Under the pieces are notes generated by a model. The model had not been told where the DNA came from. It saw only the letters and a list, made by a program, of their open reading frames with translations, and did not search any database. Position numbers and translations under genes: made by a program. A DNA stretch of 64,000 bases from GCA-002282575 sp964606405 (GTDB lineage Bacteria; Pseudomonadota; Gammaproteobacteria; Thiomicrospirales; Thiomicrospiraceae): assembly GCA_964606405.1 (NCBI GenBank), contig CAZSGH010000001.1, positions 61,822 through 125,821 of the forward strand. Reading direction: 5' to 3'. Within the stretch, counting starts at the first letter, position 1. The number at the start of each line of letters is the position of its first letter. Below are positions 27,451 to 36,646 of this stretch, piece by piece.

Positions 27451-27461
27451 AGCTGCTCCTG

Positions 27462-28223
27462 TTAAAAGCGACGACGCAATAACTCTTGCGCTAAAGCTAA
27501 ATATGCTGCAGCGCCCGTTGAATTGGAGTCAAACTCAAAAATAGACTGTCCAAAGCTTGGCGCTTCTGCCAAACGGACATTACGCGGAATCACACTGGCA
27601 AGTACCTGAGGACCAAAGTGAACCAACAACTCGTTTGATACATCATTAGCGAGCTTATTGCGACGATCGTACATAGTGCGCAACAGCCCCGCAATTGACA
27701 GCGAGGGATTAACGGTTTGACGCACGCTGTCAATAGTACCCAACAAAGCAGCCAGCCCTTCCAGCGCATAATATTCACACTGCACAGGCACTAACACCCC
27801 ATCGGCAGCAGTGAGTGCATTTAGGGTTAATAAGTTAAGACTAGGCGGACAATCAATCACCACCCAATGATAGGACTTTGTTAGTGTTGCCAATGCCTTT
27901 TTGAGTTGATTTTCGCGCTCAGGCAATGCCATTAAGGCAACATCGGCAGAAACCAAATCACCATTACTGGGCAAAACATCAACTGGCGCGGTTGGTGAAC
28001 GCACAATTGCTTGGTTAACGGTTACTTGTCCAAGTAATACCTGCGTCACCGCAATTGGCAAGTCGTCTTTAGCAATACCTAAACCAGTGGTGGCATTCCC
28101 TTGCGGATCCATGTCAACTAACAACACTTTTTTGCCCAACATACCCAAAGCAGCAGCCAAATTAACCGTCGTCGTGGTTTTACCAACACCGCCTTTTTGA
28201 TTGGAAACAGCAATAATTGGCAT
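27462..28223 (-). CDS. parA: Chromosome-partitioning ATPase ParA (Soj)
   Basis: A 253-residue ParA/Soj ATPase with deviant Walker A KGGVGKTT at residues 10-17, switch I VDMDPQGNATTG and Walker B VVIDCPPSL. The short N-terminus without a helix-turn-helix makes it a chromosomal type Ib-like ParA, not a plasmid type Ia one. It lies 11 bases before parB and 3 bases after rsmG, a conserved origin-proximal trio. Confidence 0.96.
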   Translation of the reverse strand: MPIIAVSNQKGGVGKTTTTVNLAAALGMLGKKVLLVDMDPQGNATTGLGIAKDDLPIAVTQVLLGQVTVNQAIVRSPTAPVDVLPSNGDLVSADVALMALPERENQLKKALATLTKSYHWVVIDCPPSLNLLTLNALTAADGVLVPVQCEYYALEGLAALLGTIDSVRQTVNPSLSIAGLLRTMYDRRNKLANDVSNELLVHFGPQVLASVIPRNVRLAEAPSFGQSIFEFDSNSTGAAAYLALAQELLRRRF

Positions 28224-28226
28224 CTG

Positions 28227-28901
28227 TTAACTCACCACTTCCTGACGCTGACAGCGCACTAACCAACGCTGCGCATCTAAAGATGGCACGTGTAATTCAG
28301 TGGTAGATGTCACAATGGAGTCGGGCAATTGATCTAGTTCTGCTTGTGGATACTGACCCTTCATGAGCCACCAAGCCCCTTGGTCGGCACATAAATGCTG
28401 TGTAAAACCGATAAAGTCAGCCGTTTCTGTTACCGCACGCGCAATCACGCCATCATAATGTTGGTGATGGTCTTCCGCTCGAGAATGAACAACACTAACG
28501 CGACTTGCTAACCCAAGCTCTAGCGTTGCTTGGGTTAAAAAACGTGTTTTCTTGCCATTACTGTCTAGCAGCGTCCATGTACGAGACGGATCAGCAATCG
28601 CCAAAATCAAACCAGGAATACCTCCCCCACTACCGACATCAATCCAACGCCCACCCGATGGAAGCTGATTCTGTACGCTCAGCGCATCAAAGACGTGCTT
28701 AACCAACATATCGTCTGGTTGACGAATCGCAGTCAAATTATAGGCCGCATTCCATTTATGAAGCAAGGCAACATAAGCCAGCAACTGTGCCTGTTGAGAA
28801 TCCGTTTGCACCACATTAAGTGTAGCAAGACCAGAAATAAGATGATGAGCAAGAGAATCAAACACGAACGAATCCCATCGATAACTTAGATGGTTAATCA
28901 T
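28227..28901 (-). CDS. rsmG: 16S rRNA (guanine527-N7)-methyltransferase RsmG
   Basis: A 224-residue SAM-dependent methyltransferase that modifies G527 of 16S rRNA. The SAM motif is DVGSGGGIPG (88-97), preceded by the conserved LLHKWNAAYNLTAIRQPDDM and followed by LDSNGKKTRFLTQ. About ten extra N-terminal residues appear before the family core; a later start is possible. mnmG (gidA), the frequent upstream partner, is absent: the next gene is divergent. Confidence 0.95.
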   Translation of the reverse strand: MINHLSYRWDSFVFDSLAHHLISGLATLNVVQTDSQQAQLLAYVALLHKWNAAYNLTAIRQPDDMLVKHVFDALSVQNQLPSGGRWIDVGSGGGIPGLILAIADPSRTWTLLDSNGKKTRFLTQATLELGLASRVSVVHSRAEDHHQHYDGVIARAVTETADFIGFTQHLCADQGAWWLMKGQYPQAELDQLPDSIVTSTTELHVPSLDAQRWLVRCQRQEVVS

Positions 28902-29063
28902 AGCATTTTAAGATAGATTGCGCATCAACTCGTCATAAAAGACCTATATCTGATATGTCGCCCCTCATACAATACGCTGTTCTTACGACAACCATAACAA
29001 AACGACTCGTATTTTATGCTACGCATTATTGAATAATCATGCTTGCAAGCGTAAACTGAAAGC

Positions 29064-29975
29064 ATGAAACAGATAATGTATTTATTAGTGCTTGGTGTCG
29101 TCTTTTTGCTCTCAAGCTGCGAACAGAAAGAAAAAGCGCAAGGCTCTCAACCCCACTACAGTGACGCACAAAGCGCCAGCGCTAAGGTGTTTGTCCTTGG
29201 AATACACCCGCTTTACAATCCTCAACGATTGGCGGAGGTATTTACGCCGCTTGCCGACTATTTAACACGACAACTACCCAGTTATCATTTTATCATCGAA
29301 GCATCCAAGGATTACGCGGACTACAATCAAAAACTACGAGAGGGGCAGTTTGATTTTGCCTTACCTAACCCTTATCAAACCTTATTAGCTGCTGATCATG
29401 GTTATACAATTATTGCCAAAGTTGCACCAGATGATGAGTTTATGGGCATCATCTTGACACCGAAGACAAGCGCGCTTTCTGACACAGCATCACTTAAGGG
29501 AAAAGCAATTAGCTTTCCCGCCCCTTCTGCCGTCGCCGCGACAATGCTACCGCAATGGTTTCTATTTTCTCACGGGTTAAAACCACACCGAGATTACGAG
29601 GTGCAGTATGTTGTCTCACAAGAGTCTTCCATTCTGGCTGTCGCCAATGGCATTACACAAGCTGGCGCAACATGGCCACCACCATGGAAACAGTTTCAAC
29701 AAGATCATCCCGAACTTGCTGCAAAACTGGTCGTAACATGGAAGACCCAAACATTACCAAACAATGGCTTTGTCGCACGAAATGACATACCTGACAGCAT
29801 CAAACAACAAGTCGTGCATTTACTAACACAACTCGGTAATCATGAAGAAGGCAAACGCATTTTATCTGCCATGAAATTTGATGGCTTTGAACCTGCCAAT
29901 CGCGATAGCTATCAATCGCTAGTAACATTTATTGACCAGTTTGAAACAAACATCCGAAAAGCAGAAGATAAGTAA
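29064..29975 (+). CDS. PhnD-like binding lipoprotein, likely sensory partner of the downstream diguanylate cyclase
   Basis: A 303-residue lipoprotein with lipobox LSSC (cysteine at about 19). The PhnD-like fold is visible in HPLYNPQRLAEVFTPLADYL and EGQFDFALPNPYQTLLA, followed by IIAKVAPDDEF. It should bind a small ligand in the periplasm. No transporter components are adjacent. Its TAA overlaps the ATG of the GGDEF gene by one base (TAATG), the same junction as the PhnD-like/kinase pair near 8394. I infer that it feeds ligand information into c-di-GMP synthesis. Confidence 0.87.
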   Translation: MKQIMYLLVLGVVFLLSSCEQKEKAQGSQPHYSDAQSASAKVFVLGIHPLYNPQRLAEVFTPLADYLTRQLPSYHFIIEASKDYADYNQKLREGQFDFALPNPYQTLLAADHGYTIIAKVAPDDEFMGIILTPKTSALSDTASLKGKAISFPAPSAVAATMLPQWFLFSHGLKPHRDYEVQYVVSQESSILAVANGITQAGATWPPPWKQFQQDHPELAAKLVVTWKTQTLPNNGFVARNDIPDSIKQQVVHLLTQLGNHEEGKRILSAMKFDGFEPANRDSYQSLVTFIDQFETNIRKAEDK

Positions 29976-31249
29976 TGTTACCAATACAAGGCATTCTACA
30001 ATCGTTACAATCGCGCATTATGATTAACATCATTTTAGTGCATGCTATTATGATGAGCGCATTGGTTTACGAGCTGGTTGGTCGAGAAGAAGCATTGCTG
30101 CACAGCATGGCACACACTCAAGCACAAGATATCGCAACAGGAATCGCTTCTAGCGCACACAATGCCTTATTAAGTACAGACCTAGCGGGACTGAATGAGC
30201 TTATCACCGTGTTTAAACGACAGCAAAACGTTAATTACCTAATGATTGCTCGAATTGATGGTCGAATTATGGCGCACACACAGACTCAACATGTTGGTCG
30301 TTACTTAGATGATCCAAGCAGCTTAAGCTTACGGGAACAGCACGAAATTGTTACGCTCATAGACACAAATCATCAACTAGATATCGCCGCACCCATTATT
30401 GGGACGTCGAGTACAAAACCAATTGGCTGGGTTAGGCTTAGCCTAAATCTCAAGCAACAACAAGAAAACCAACAGGCGATTATTGTTCGCGGCATCTTTT
30501 ACACGTTGTTGGCGACCGTTTTTGGTGCTATTGTCGCTTGGTTGCTGGCACGAAAAACGGCACTGAGCTTGAAAAGCATTCAACAAGCATCCCAAGCCTT
30601 TACGGATGGAGACACACAAGCACGAGTGCCCAAGCAACCTTTTAGCGAGTTGCAGTTACTTGCCTCGGGCATGAATAAACTACTGGAAACAATACATCAA
30701 CGAGAGCACGAACTGAGAAAAGTGAATAGCAAAATGACCTTTCTTGCTATGCATGATGCGCTGACGCAACTGGCAAATCCTCGCGCATTCTATGATCGTC
30801 TGCATCAACTGTTGAAAACGGGATATTCAACCCAACCTTTCTCATTAGTCATGATTGATTTAGATGGCTTTAAGCCCGTTAATGATACATTAGGGCATGA
30901 TACTGGCGATGCCATATTGGTCAGCGTTGCAGATCGCTTACGTACAGCCATACCACTTGCAGAGGGCAATCTTGTTGCCCGCCTTGGCGGTGATGAGTTT
31001 ACGCTTATCTTAATGCAGCCAAACGATTTAACGGCAGACCTTGAACATTTGCGAGCATTATTGGCGCAACCTTATTATGTCAAAAACCAAGAGGTAACAG
31101 AGGTAAGCGCTAGTATTGGTGCTGTTTACTGCCAACAAGGACAAAACATTAATGAAATGCGACTACTGAAGCTCGCAGATAATGCAATGTATGAAGCCAA
31201 AAACAATGGTCGCAATCGCGTGGTAATCATTCAGCACTCAGAAAAGTAA
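29975..31249 (+). CDS. Membrane diguanylate cyclase (sensor-HAMP-GGDEF)
   Basis: A 424-residue protein: TM1 at about 16-33, a periplasmic segment of about 135 residues, TM2 at about 172-190, HAMP to about 245, and a GGDEF domain from 258. The active-site motif GGDEF is intact (338-342), so it should make c-di-GMP. The product-inhibition I-site RxxD is missing: the positions read A329-E-G-N332. It is translationally coupled to the PhnD-like lipoprotein gene, which likely supplies its input signal. Confidence 0.92.
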   Translation: MLPIQGILQSLQSRIMINIILVHAIMMSALVYELVGREEALLHSMAHTQAQDIATGIASSAHNALLSTDLAGLNELITVFKRQQNVNYLMIARIDGRIMAHTQTQHVGRYLDDPSSLSLREQHEIVTLIDTNHQLDIAAPIIGTSSTKPIGWVRLSLNLKQQQENQQAIIVRGIFYTLLATVFGAIVAWLLARKTALSLKSIQQASQAFTDGDTQARVPKQPFSELQLLASGMNKLLETIHQREHELRKVNSKMTFLAMHDALTQLANPRAFYDRLHQLLKTGYSTQPFSLVMIDLDGFKPVNDTLGHDTGDAILVSVADRLRTAIPLAEGNLVARLGGDEFTLILMQPNDLTADLEHLRALLAQPYYVKNQEVTEVSASIGAVYCQQGQNINEMRLLKLADNAMYEAKNNGRNRVVIIQHSEK

Positions 31250-31339
31250 CGCAGCTTGCTCGAACACGTCAGCGTGGCAACAACAATTAATGACCGCAAA
31301 CAAACAACACGCACGCAAGGCTTACACGCCAGAAACAAC

Positions 31340-31365
31340 AAAGGGTTACATTGCTGTAACCCTTT
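31340..31365. terminator. Bidirectional hairpin between the cyclase gene and tRNA-Thr
   Basis: Perfect 11-bp stem AAAGGGTTACA / TGTAACCCTTT with loop TTGC, 9 bases past the tRNA 3' end on the minus strand and 90 bases after the cyclase stop. It is followed on the minus strand by a weak T-rich stretch. Confidence 0.75.
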
Positions 31366-31373
31366 GATAAATA

Positions 31374-31449
31374 TGGTGCCGATTGAGAGACTCGAACTCC
31401 CGACCCACTGATTACAAATCAGTAGCTCTACCAACTGAGCTAAATCGGC
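31374..31449 (-). tRNA. tRNA-Thr (anticodon TGT)
   Basis: 76-nt cloverleaf read on the minus strand. The acceptor stem GCCGATT pairs with AATCGGC, the discriminator is A and CCA is encoded. The D-arm contains AGCTCAGTTGGTAGAGCT. The anticodon stem is ACTGA/TCAGT with loop TTTGTAA, so the anticodon is TGT and reads ACA threonine codons. The T-arm has GTTCGAGTC. It appears as a single gene. Confidence 0.96.
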
Positions 31450-31501
31450 TTAACTTGATGAGGTGAATTATAATAAAGGCGCTTTCCGTCGTCAATACCT
31501 T

Positions 31502-33991
31502 TTAAGCGTTTTTTCGCTCATTTAGCCATTTTTGCCAATACTCTAGCCGTTCTTTCAATAAACCATGATTAATTGGCTTGGTGAGATAGTCATCCATTCC
31601 TGATTCATAGCATTTCTCGGCATCGCCTTTCATTGCATGTGCCGTTAAGGCGATAATCGGCAAGTGATGTTCTGTACCCGCTTCCCGCAAGCGAATTTGA
31701 CGACTCGCTTCATAACCATCCATAACAGGCATCTGACAATCCATCAACACCGCATCAAAGGTGTCGACAGCCAAACGATCTAAGCCTTCCTGACCATTAT
31801 TCGCAACCTCGACGGCATAGCCCATACGCTTTAGCAGAGCCATCGCCACTTTTTGATTAACAACATTATCTTCGATTAACAAGATTTTCATGTTGGCAAT
31901 TGTGTCGAATGGAGCACTAACAGGCGTATCCACCACGGCTGGCTCATTAACACCTTGTGGTTCATCTAAAACACATTGTTTGTTCTCAACAATCGCATGC
32001 GTCAATAACCGCTCTTGCGACATTAAGCGCTCGCTACCCGAAGCTGGCAATACAACCGTCACGACAAATGTTGAACCCTGCCCCAAAACAGAGTTCACGT
32101 GAATATCGCCCCCCATTAGCAAGGCTAACTGACGAGAGATAACCAAGCCCAATCCTGCGCCACCAAATGCACGCGTTACAGAACCATCCAACTGAGAAAA
32201 CGCCTGAAACAACCGATCTATTGCACCATCAGAAATGCCGACCCCTGTGTCCTGAATCGATATCTTTAACGCAACGGAATCGCCTAACGACTCTATCGCA
32301 TCTAATTGAATACGAATAGAACCTGTACGGGTAAATTTAATTGCATTACTCACCAAGTTATTAATAATCTGTGACAGACGTGCCGCATCAGCAATCAATT
32401 TGGCGGGAACACCTGAGCTAATCGCGGCAGTCACCGCCAAACCTTTGCTCTGCGCTGCTTGCAAATGCACAGCCAGCGAGTCAAACAACCAACTCTGAAC
32501 ATAAAAAGCAGAAGGGTTTAACGTAAACTTAGCTGACTCAATTGATGCAAAGTCGAGCACATCATCAACAATGGCTAATAGCTGCTGCGCACTGGCGTGA
32601 ATAATCCTAGCTTGCTCTTTGTCTTCGGCATGAACTAAGTCTTCTGATAACACCTGACTCATACCCATAATGCCATTTAGAGGGGTGCGCAACTCATGTG
32701 ATATGTTTGTTAAAAACTGAGACTTCATCTTAACGCTTTCAATCGCTTTGTCCCGCGCCACTTTCAATGCCAACTCTGTTTCGAGCCGAATGGTTACATC
32801 ACGAATAACACCAGCAAAAAGAACCTCTCCACCAACATTAACTTCGTTAACTGAAAGATCGATATCGACTAATCGCCCATCTTTACGCACACCCTGCAAC
32901 TGACGGGTATAACCAATAACATGAGGCTGTCTTGTTTCCATATAACGCTGTAAATAACCATCATGCGCACTGGCATGAGGTTCAGGGGTTAACAAACTAA
33001 TGTTTTTGCCAATCAGTTCTTCTTTTTGATATTGGAACAGAGACAACACAGCATCATTCACTTGTTGAATAACACCTTTACTATCAATCACAACAATAGC
33101 ATCGGCAACAGCTCGAAATACTGCTAGTAATTTTTGCTCTTCACGTAATAGAGCTTCATGTAAACTCGCTCGCTGCTCAACCTCAACACCAAGCGCATCT
33201 CGAGCTGATTGAACTTGATCCATGCGTTCTCGCGACAAACGTAACGCTTTTTGCAAATGGAAAACGATAAAAATGAGCAATAGAAAAACAGCAGAGCCTA
33301 GTACGATAAGCCAAATAGCAATTTCTTGGAAGCTTGCTCGAATCGCTGTTTCGGTATCTTGTAAGGGACGAGACAACTCAAAAACACCGCGAACGTCACC
33401 TACTTTCCAATCCGTTTTCGGAGTTCCTGGATAGGTATTATGACAACTAATACAAGCGTCATGTAAAACGTCTGCCTTCGCATAGCGCAAGACTCGGATA
33501 CCATCTCGCTCTTCTATTTGCCAATAAGCCTGATTTGGATTGTCGCGTGCCTGTAGTATTGCTTCTCGTTCAAAAGCATCTTGAAAACTCGAACCATCGG
33601 CAATCCGCCACGGAAAAGGAAGGTCACTATACATGCGGACTTTAATTTCTTGATCGCGAGAAACAAAATCGGCAAAGTCTTTCACAAAAGTGGCGGGGAG
33701 TGGCAAGGCATTTGATATCGACAAGTAGTCATGACTAAAAGCCGCGCCCAATGCACCCGCTCTGGGAACAATGATTTTGGCATAAAAATCACGATATTGT
33801 GCAACCGAATTTACAAACTTTTCAGCATCACTCACGGCAGCTTTATCTGCAACATCGCGAACTTGCACGTAGGTTCGCGCAAAAATGGCAGACATCGCCA
33901 CCATCAGTAACAAAATAGTGACACTAACCAACACAATGATACCGCGACCACTACTCACCTTATGCTGCACTTTGTGATCTTTTTGTTCCAA
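31502..33991 (-). CDS. Hybrid sensor kinase with periplasmic c-type haem (Tll0287-like/DUF3365) domain
   Basis: An 829-residue membrane kinase. TM1 is at about 18-40, a periplasmic domain at 41-222, and TM2 at about 223-246. The periplasmic domain carries CISCH at 180-184 followed by NTYPGTPKTDWKVGDVRGVFELSRPL, the signature of Tll0287-like (DUF3365) haem-c sensors. A coiled linker leads to PAS (about 285-400), HisKA with H432 in SHELRTPLNG, HATPase (NLVSNAIKF, DTGVGIS, GGAGLGLV) and a receiver with D751 in LMDCQMPVMDG. It should sense redox state or a haem ligand such as NO or O2. No response regulator is adjacent. Confidence 0.93.
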   Translation of the reverse strand: MEQKDHKVQHKVSSGRGIIVLVSVTILLLMVAMSAIFARTYVQVRDVADKAAVSDAEKFVNSVAQYRDFYAKIIVPRAGALGAAFSHDYLSISNALPLPATFVKDFADFVSRDQEIKVRMYSDLPFPWRIADGSSFQDAFEREAILQARDNPNQAYWQIEERDGIRVLRYAKADVLHDACISCHNTYPGTPKTDWKVGDVRGVFELSRPLQDTETAIRASFQEIAIWLIVLGSAVFLLLIFIVFHLQKALRLSRERMDQVQSARDALGVEVEQRASLHEALLREEQKLLAVFRAVADAIVVIDSKGVIQQVNDAVLSLFQYQKEELIGKNISLLTPEPHASAHDGYLQRYMETRQPHVIGYTRQLQGVRKDGRLVDIDLSVNEVNVGGEVLFAGVIRDVTIRLETELALKVARDKAIESVKMKSQFLTNISHELRTPLNGIMGMSQVLSEDLVHAEDKEQARIIHASAQQLLAIVDDVLDFASIESAKFTLNPSAFYVQSWLFDSLAVHLQAAQSKGLAVTAAISSGVPAKLIADAARLSQIINNLVSNAIKFTRTGSIRIQLDAIESLGDSVALKISIQDTGVGISDGAIDRLFQAFSQLDGSVTRAFGGAGLGLVISRQLALLMGGDIHVNSVLGQGSTFVVTVVLPASGSERLMSQERLLTHAIVENKQCVLDEPQGVNEPAVVDTPVSAPFDTIANMKILLIEDNVVNQKVAMALLKRMGYAVEVANNGQEGLDRLAVDTFDAVLMDCQMPVMDGYEASRQIRLREAGTEHHLPIIALTAHAMKGDAEKCYESGMDDYLTKPINHGLLKERLEYWQKWLNERKNA

Positions 33992-34030
33992 AATTAAGCC
34001 CCTTGCCCGTCGCTTTGTGCTGTTATGCTT

Positions 34031-34273
34031 TTACTTAAAATCTTGTTGTGCTTTTTCAACAGCCTGACTTACTTTTTCTGCTGTGTGTTGCGTCCGATCA
34101 CCCCATTCACGCAACACATCGACCCATTCTACAGCGGTTGTTAATCCATTACGAACCAAATGGTAACTATCGAACCAGTTAAAAGCAATTGCTGATAATA
34201 TTAGAAAAAGTGTCGCCGTACTACCCAAAAAAATACGAGATAATAAAAATACTTTTAATGCCAGTAGATTCAT
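34031..34273 (-). CDS. Small membrane protein of unknown function
   Basis: An 80-residue protein with one strong hydrophobic helix (about 15-32) and a charged, amphipathic C-terminal helix rich in Glu, Gln and Lys. AAGGATATC lies at suitable spacing before the ATG. It is 39 bases upstream of the haem-kinase gene on the same strand, so it may be co-transcribed. No family recognised. Confidence 0.6.
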   Translation of the reverse strand: MNLLALKVFLLSRIFLGSTATLFLILSAIAFNWFDSYHLVRNGLTTAVEWVDVLREWGDRTQHTAEKVSQAVEKAQQDFK

Positions 34274-34299
34274 TTTACTGATGATATCCTTAGTGATAT

Positions 34300-34439
34300 G
34301 AGGTACATCTAAAACCGCGCTACGCTTATTTTTAGGGTTCCCAAATTATTTTTTTAGTAAGAGAAAGGAACTTAAGTTACAAGCAAGTTGCAACCCCATC
34401 CTTCATACCTCCAACCCATTGGGTTTTTAGCGCTGTCTC
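34300..34439. repeat. MITE-like element, copy C
   Basis: About 140 bp. The left end GGTACATCTAAAACC (34302-34316) and right end GGTTTTTAGCGCTGTCTC (34422-34439) are imperfect inverted repeats. The left end opens a hairpin CTAAAACCGCG...TTTTTAG. Internal landmarks AAGTTACAAGC and CCATCCTTCATACCTCCAACCC match the same positions in copies A and B. Confidence 0.7.
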
Positions 34440-34453
34440 ATAATTAGTGGAGC

Positions 34454-35728
34454 TTATTTTAACGCATTTTGTGTCAGTTGACGAAAAATGACGCGCGCTG
34501 GATGCACGGCGAGCTTAAGCTTCTCGGTTACGGGTGTAGCCTGACCAGTAATTTGCGCTCGCAATACGGCCGCCGATAGAAATGAAGAGGTTAAACCACG
34601 AGAGCCTTGCCCTAATGTTAGCCAAAGATTAGGCAAGAGCAAGTCTGTACCATCGGGACACGTATCGGGATGAAGCGCACAGGCTCGCATACGCAACTGG
34701 TAAGCATTGACTGCAACGGACTGTCCGACCAGAGGAAGATGATCGCTCGTCATCGCTCGATAAGCACTATGTCCACCAATAGGCTGGGCATGGGAGAACA
34801 ATGCATCTGGAAAGACATCTCTTAACATAGTTACATTATGGTGATGTCCCTCATGCGTCAATCCTAAAGGCGCACTGCCTTCGAATGTCGCTCCGACACA
34901 TGTCACACCATTAACCGCAGGTGTTGCATAACCACCATAGGATAAAACCATTGACGGTGCTGTTAACCAATCCGCTGCATTAAAGTGCGTGACTTGACCT
35001 TTGTTCAATTGTAAAAAATTTGTCCACTCAGGTAATAGTCTGGCTGTTTGCGCCCCTGTTGCAACAACAACAGCATCAAAATCTTCGCTTGATCCTTCAT
35101 CAACAGATAAACGCCAGGCACACCCTTGCTGCTCCAAAGCACTAACGCTTGCATTTGTTCTAACGTGAATATTAGGATGACGGAGGAGTCTTTTAACCAC
35201 CTGGCTAGGCACCAGATAGCCACCCTGTTTAAACCAAACGCCTTCTGTATCGGGAGCATCGACAAGCGGACATCCCCACTGCGCCAACTCAGGCTTATCT
35301 AATTCATTGACCCACTTGCGCCACGTCGTTTGCTTGTGCGTGTTGGTTGACCATTTGAAAGCTCCCGATAAGTCGCCTAGCTGATCACGATCTTCTTGAC
35401 CTTCCCACCAATGATAAGCCAAACGCCACGCTTGCCAATACCACTGGTTGTAAGGTGTATTGCCACGATCAACAACGGGCAAACAATTACCTGCGATATT
35501 GCCTGAAGCAGCCATTGCTGGAGCGTTTTCCGCTTCAAAAACCGTAACTAAAAACCCCGCAGACGCTAACTCAGCCGCAGCCGTAGCCCCTGAAATACCT
35601 GCCCCAATGATCGCGATGGATGATCCTGTTGGCAATGTCGACGGCTGCTCTGGCAACCAGTTTTTTTGACCCTTAGCGCGTCGCTGTGACGGCGCGGATT
35701 CAGGCTGTGAATCTCGGCTACAATTCAT
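34454..35728 (-). CDS. FAD-dependent oxidoreductase, MnmC C-terminal-domain type
   Basis: A 424-residue flavoprotein of the DAO family. The dinucleotide motif IAIIGAGISGATAAAELA is at about 38-55. AASGNIAGNCLPVVDRG, RAMTSDHLPLVG, the C-terminal LTLGQGSRGLTSSFLSAAVL and HPARVIFRQL all resemble the oxidase half of MnmC. That domain removes the carboxymethyl group from cmnm5U34 in tRNA wobble modification. The methyltransferase half (MnmD) is absent and not adjacent, so this is a stand-alone MnmC2-like protein. The first ~30 residues are polar and poorly conserved, so a later start is possible. A generic amino-acid oxidase is the main alternative. Confidence 0.78.
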   Translation of the reverse strand: MNCSRDSQPESAPSQRRAKGQKNWLPEQPSTLPTGSSIAIIGAGISGATAAAELASAGFLVTVFEAENAPAMAASGNIAGNCLPVVDRGNTPYNQWYWQAWRLAYHWWEGQEDRDQLGDLSGAFKWSTNTHKQTTWRKWVNELDKPELAQWGCPLVDAPDTEGVWFKQGGYLVPSQVVKRLLRHPNIHVRTNASVSALEQQGCAWRLSVDEGSSEDFDAVVVATGAQTARLLPEWTNFLQLNKGQVTHFNAADWLTAPSMVLSYGGYATPAVNGVTCVGATFEGSAPLGLTHEGHHHNVTMLRDVFPDALFSHAQPIGGHSAYRAMTSDHLPLVGQSVAVNAYQLRMRACALHPDTCPDGTDLLLPNLWLTLGQGSRGLTSSFLSAAVLRAQITGQATPVTEKLKLAVHPARVIFRQLTQNALK

Positions 35729-35737
35729 ATCTATCCG

Positions 35738-36616
35738 TTAAAACATGCTCAACATACTAGACGACTCTGAATCTTCTCTCGCCTGTTTTGCTAAAAATAA
35801 CAAGTGATCACGCGTTAGTTTCTCTCTCTCTAAGTTCTCGATAAGACTCGCTGAGGTTTGATCTGGATTATGCGAGAAAAAGCCATTACTTTCTCCTAAC
35901 AACCAAGCTGCACCTTCTGCCAAACACGTCACATAGGCAATACGATAATGATCTTCGTGCAATCGCGCTGGATGATGATGCCCAGCAACACCCATCACAA
36001 TTTCAGATGGCAAATGCCACTGCTGAAACAAGGCGGCACCCAACACAGCATGCGTCATATGCAGGGTTTTATTTTCCAGCTCTAAAAACTCATCTAGGCT
36101 ATTCGCTGCATCACGCACGGCACCATAGTCATTTTTAAAAAACCGCGCCATCAATACCACGCCTGCTTCATGCACCAAAGCAGCAAGGAAAGCCATTTGA
36201 GGATCGACTTCCCACTTAAAGCGTTTATTCATGTATTCGGCGATTTTACGCGCTGCAAAAGCACTGCTGATACTGTGTCGCCAAAATTTTTTGGCATCAA
36301 TGTGGGGATTCGAGAAGGCATCGTGCAAACTAACCGCATGTACCACGTTGCGTGTTTCGATGACACCAAGACGCGCCACCGCTTGCGCGGCAGTTTCCAC
36401 GTTACTATCACCGCGATGCAATACGGAGTTCGCTGTATTAATAATACGTTTACTAATCTCCGAGTTGGCGGCAACAATCGCACCAAGTTCGGTCATATGT
36501 TTATGCGGATCTCGCCATGCCAGTTCAAACTCACGCAAGGTATCAGGAATAACGGGCAATCGACCCTGCTTGTGGAGTTCTGCTAATACTTCACCGCTTT
36601 TCATAGGCTTACGCAT
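35738..36616 (-). CDS. HDOD domain protein
   Basis: A 292-residue cytoplasmic protein consisting of one HDOD domain: LPVIPDTLREFELAWRDPH, ELGAIVAANSEISKRIINTAN, then VHEAGVVLMARF and GVAGHHHP. HDOD proteins lack the catalytic HD metal pair and usually act as signalling adaptors. No second domain is fused. It starts just after purU on the same strand and lies next to the MnmC-like gene. Target unknown. Confidence 0.9.
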   Translation of the reverse strand: MRKPMKSGEVLAELHKQGRLPVIPDTLREFELAWRDPHKHMTELGAIVAANSEISKRIINTANSVLHRGDSNVETAAQAVARLGVIETRNVVHAVSLHDAFSNPHIDAKKFWRHSISSAFAARKIAEYMNKRFKWEVDPQMAFLAALVHEAGVVLMARFFKNDYGAVRDAANSLDEFLELENKTLHMTHAVLGAALFQQWHLPSEIVMGVAGHHHPARLHEDHYRIAYVTCLAEGAAWLLGESNGFFSHNPDQTSASLIENLEREKLTRDHLLFLAKQAREDSESSSMLSMF

Positions 36617-36646
36617 GATTTTTCCTTGTTATTATGGACCCCGTCC

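Noticed and set aside
26578..28901. parS site near parAB
   Set aside because: I did not find the TGTTTCACGTGAAACA palindrome or a close variant by eye.
28902..29063. Possible chromosome origin next to rsmG-parAB
   Set aside because: No clustered DnaA boxes, AT-rich unwinding tract or dnaA/mnmG genes are visible in this or the 26424-26577 gap.
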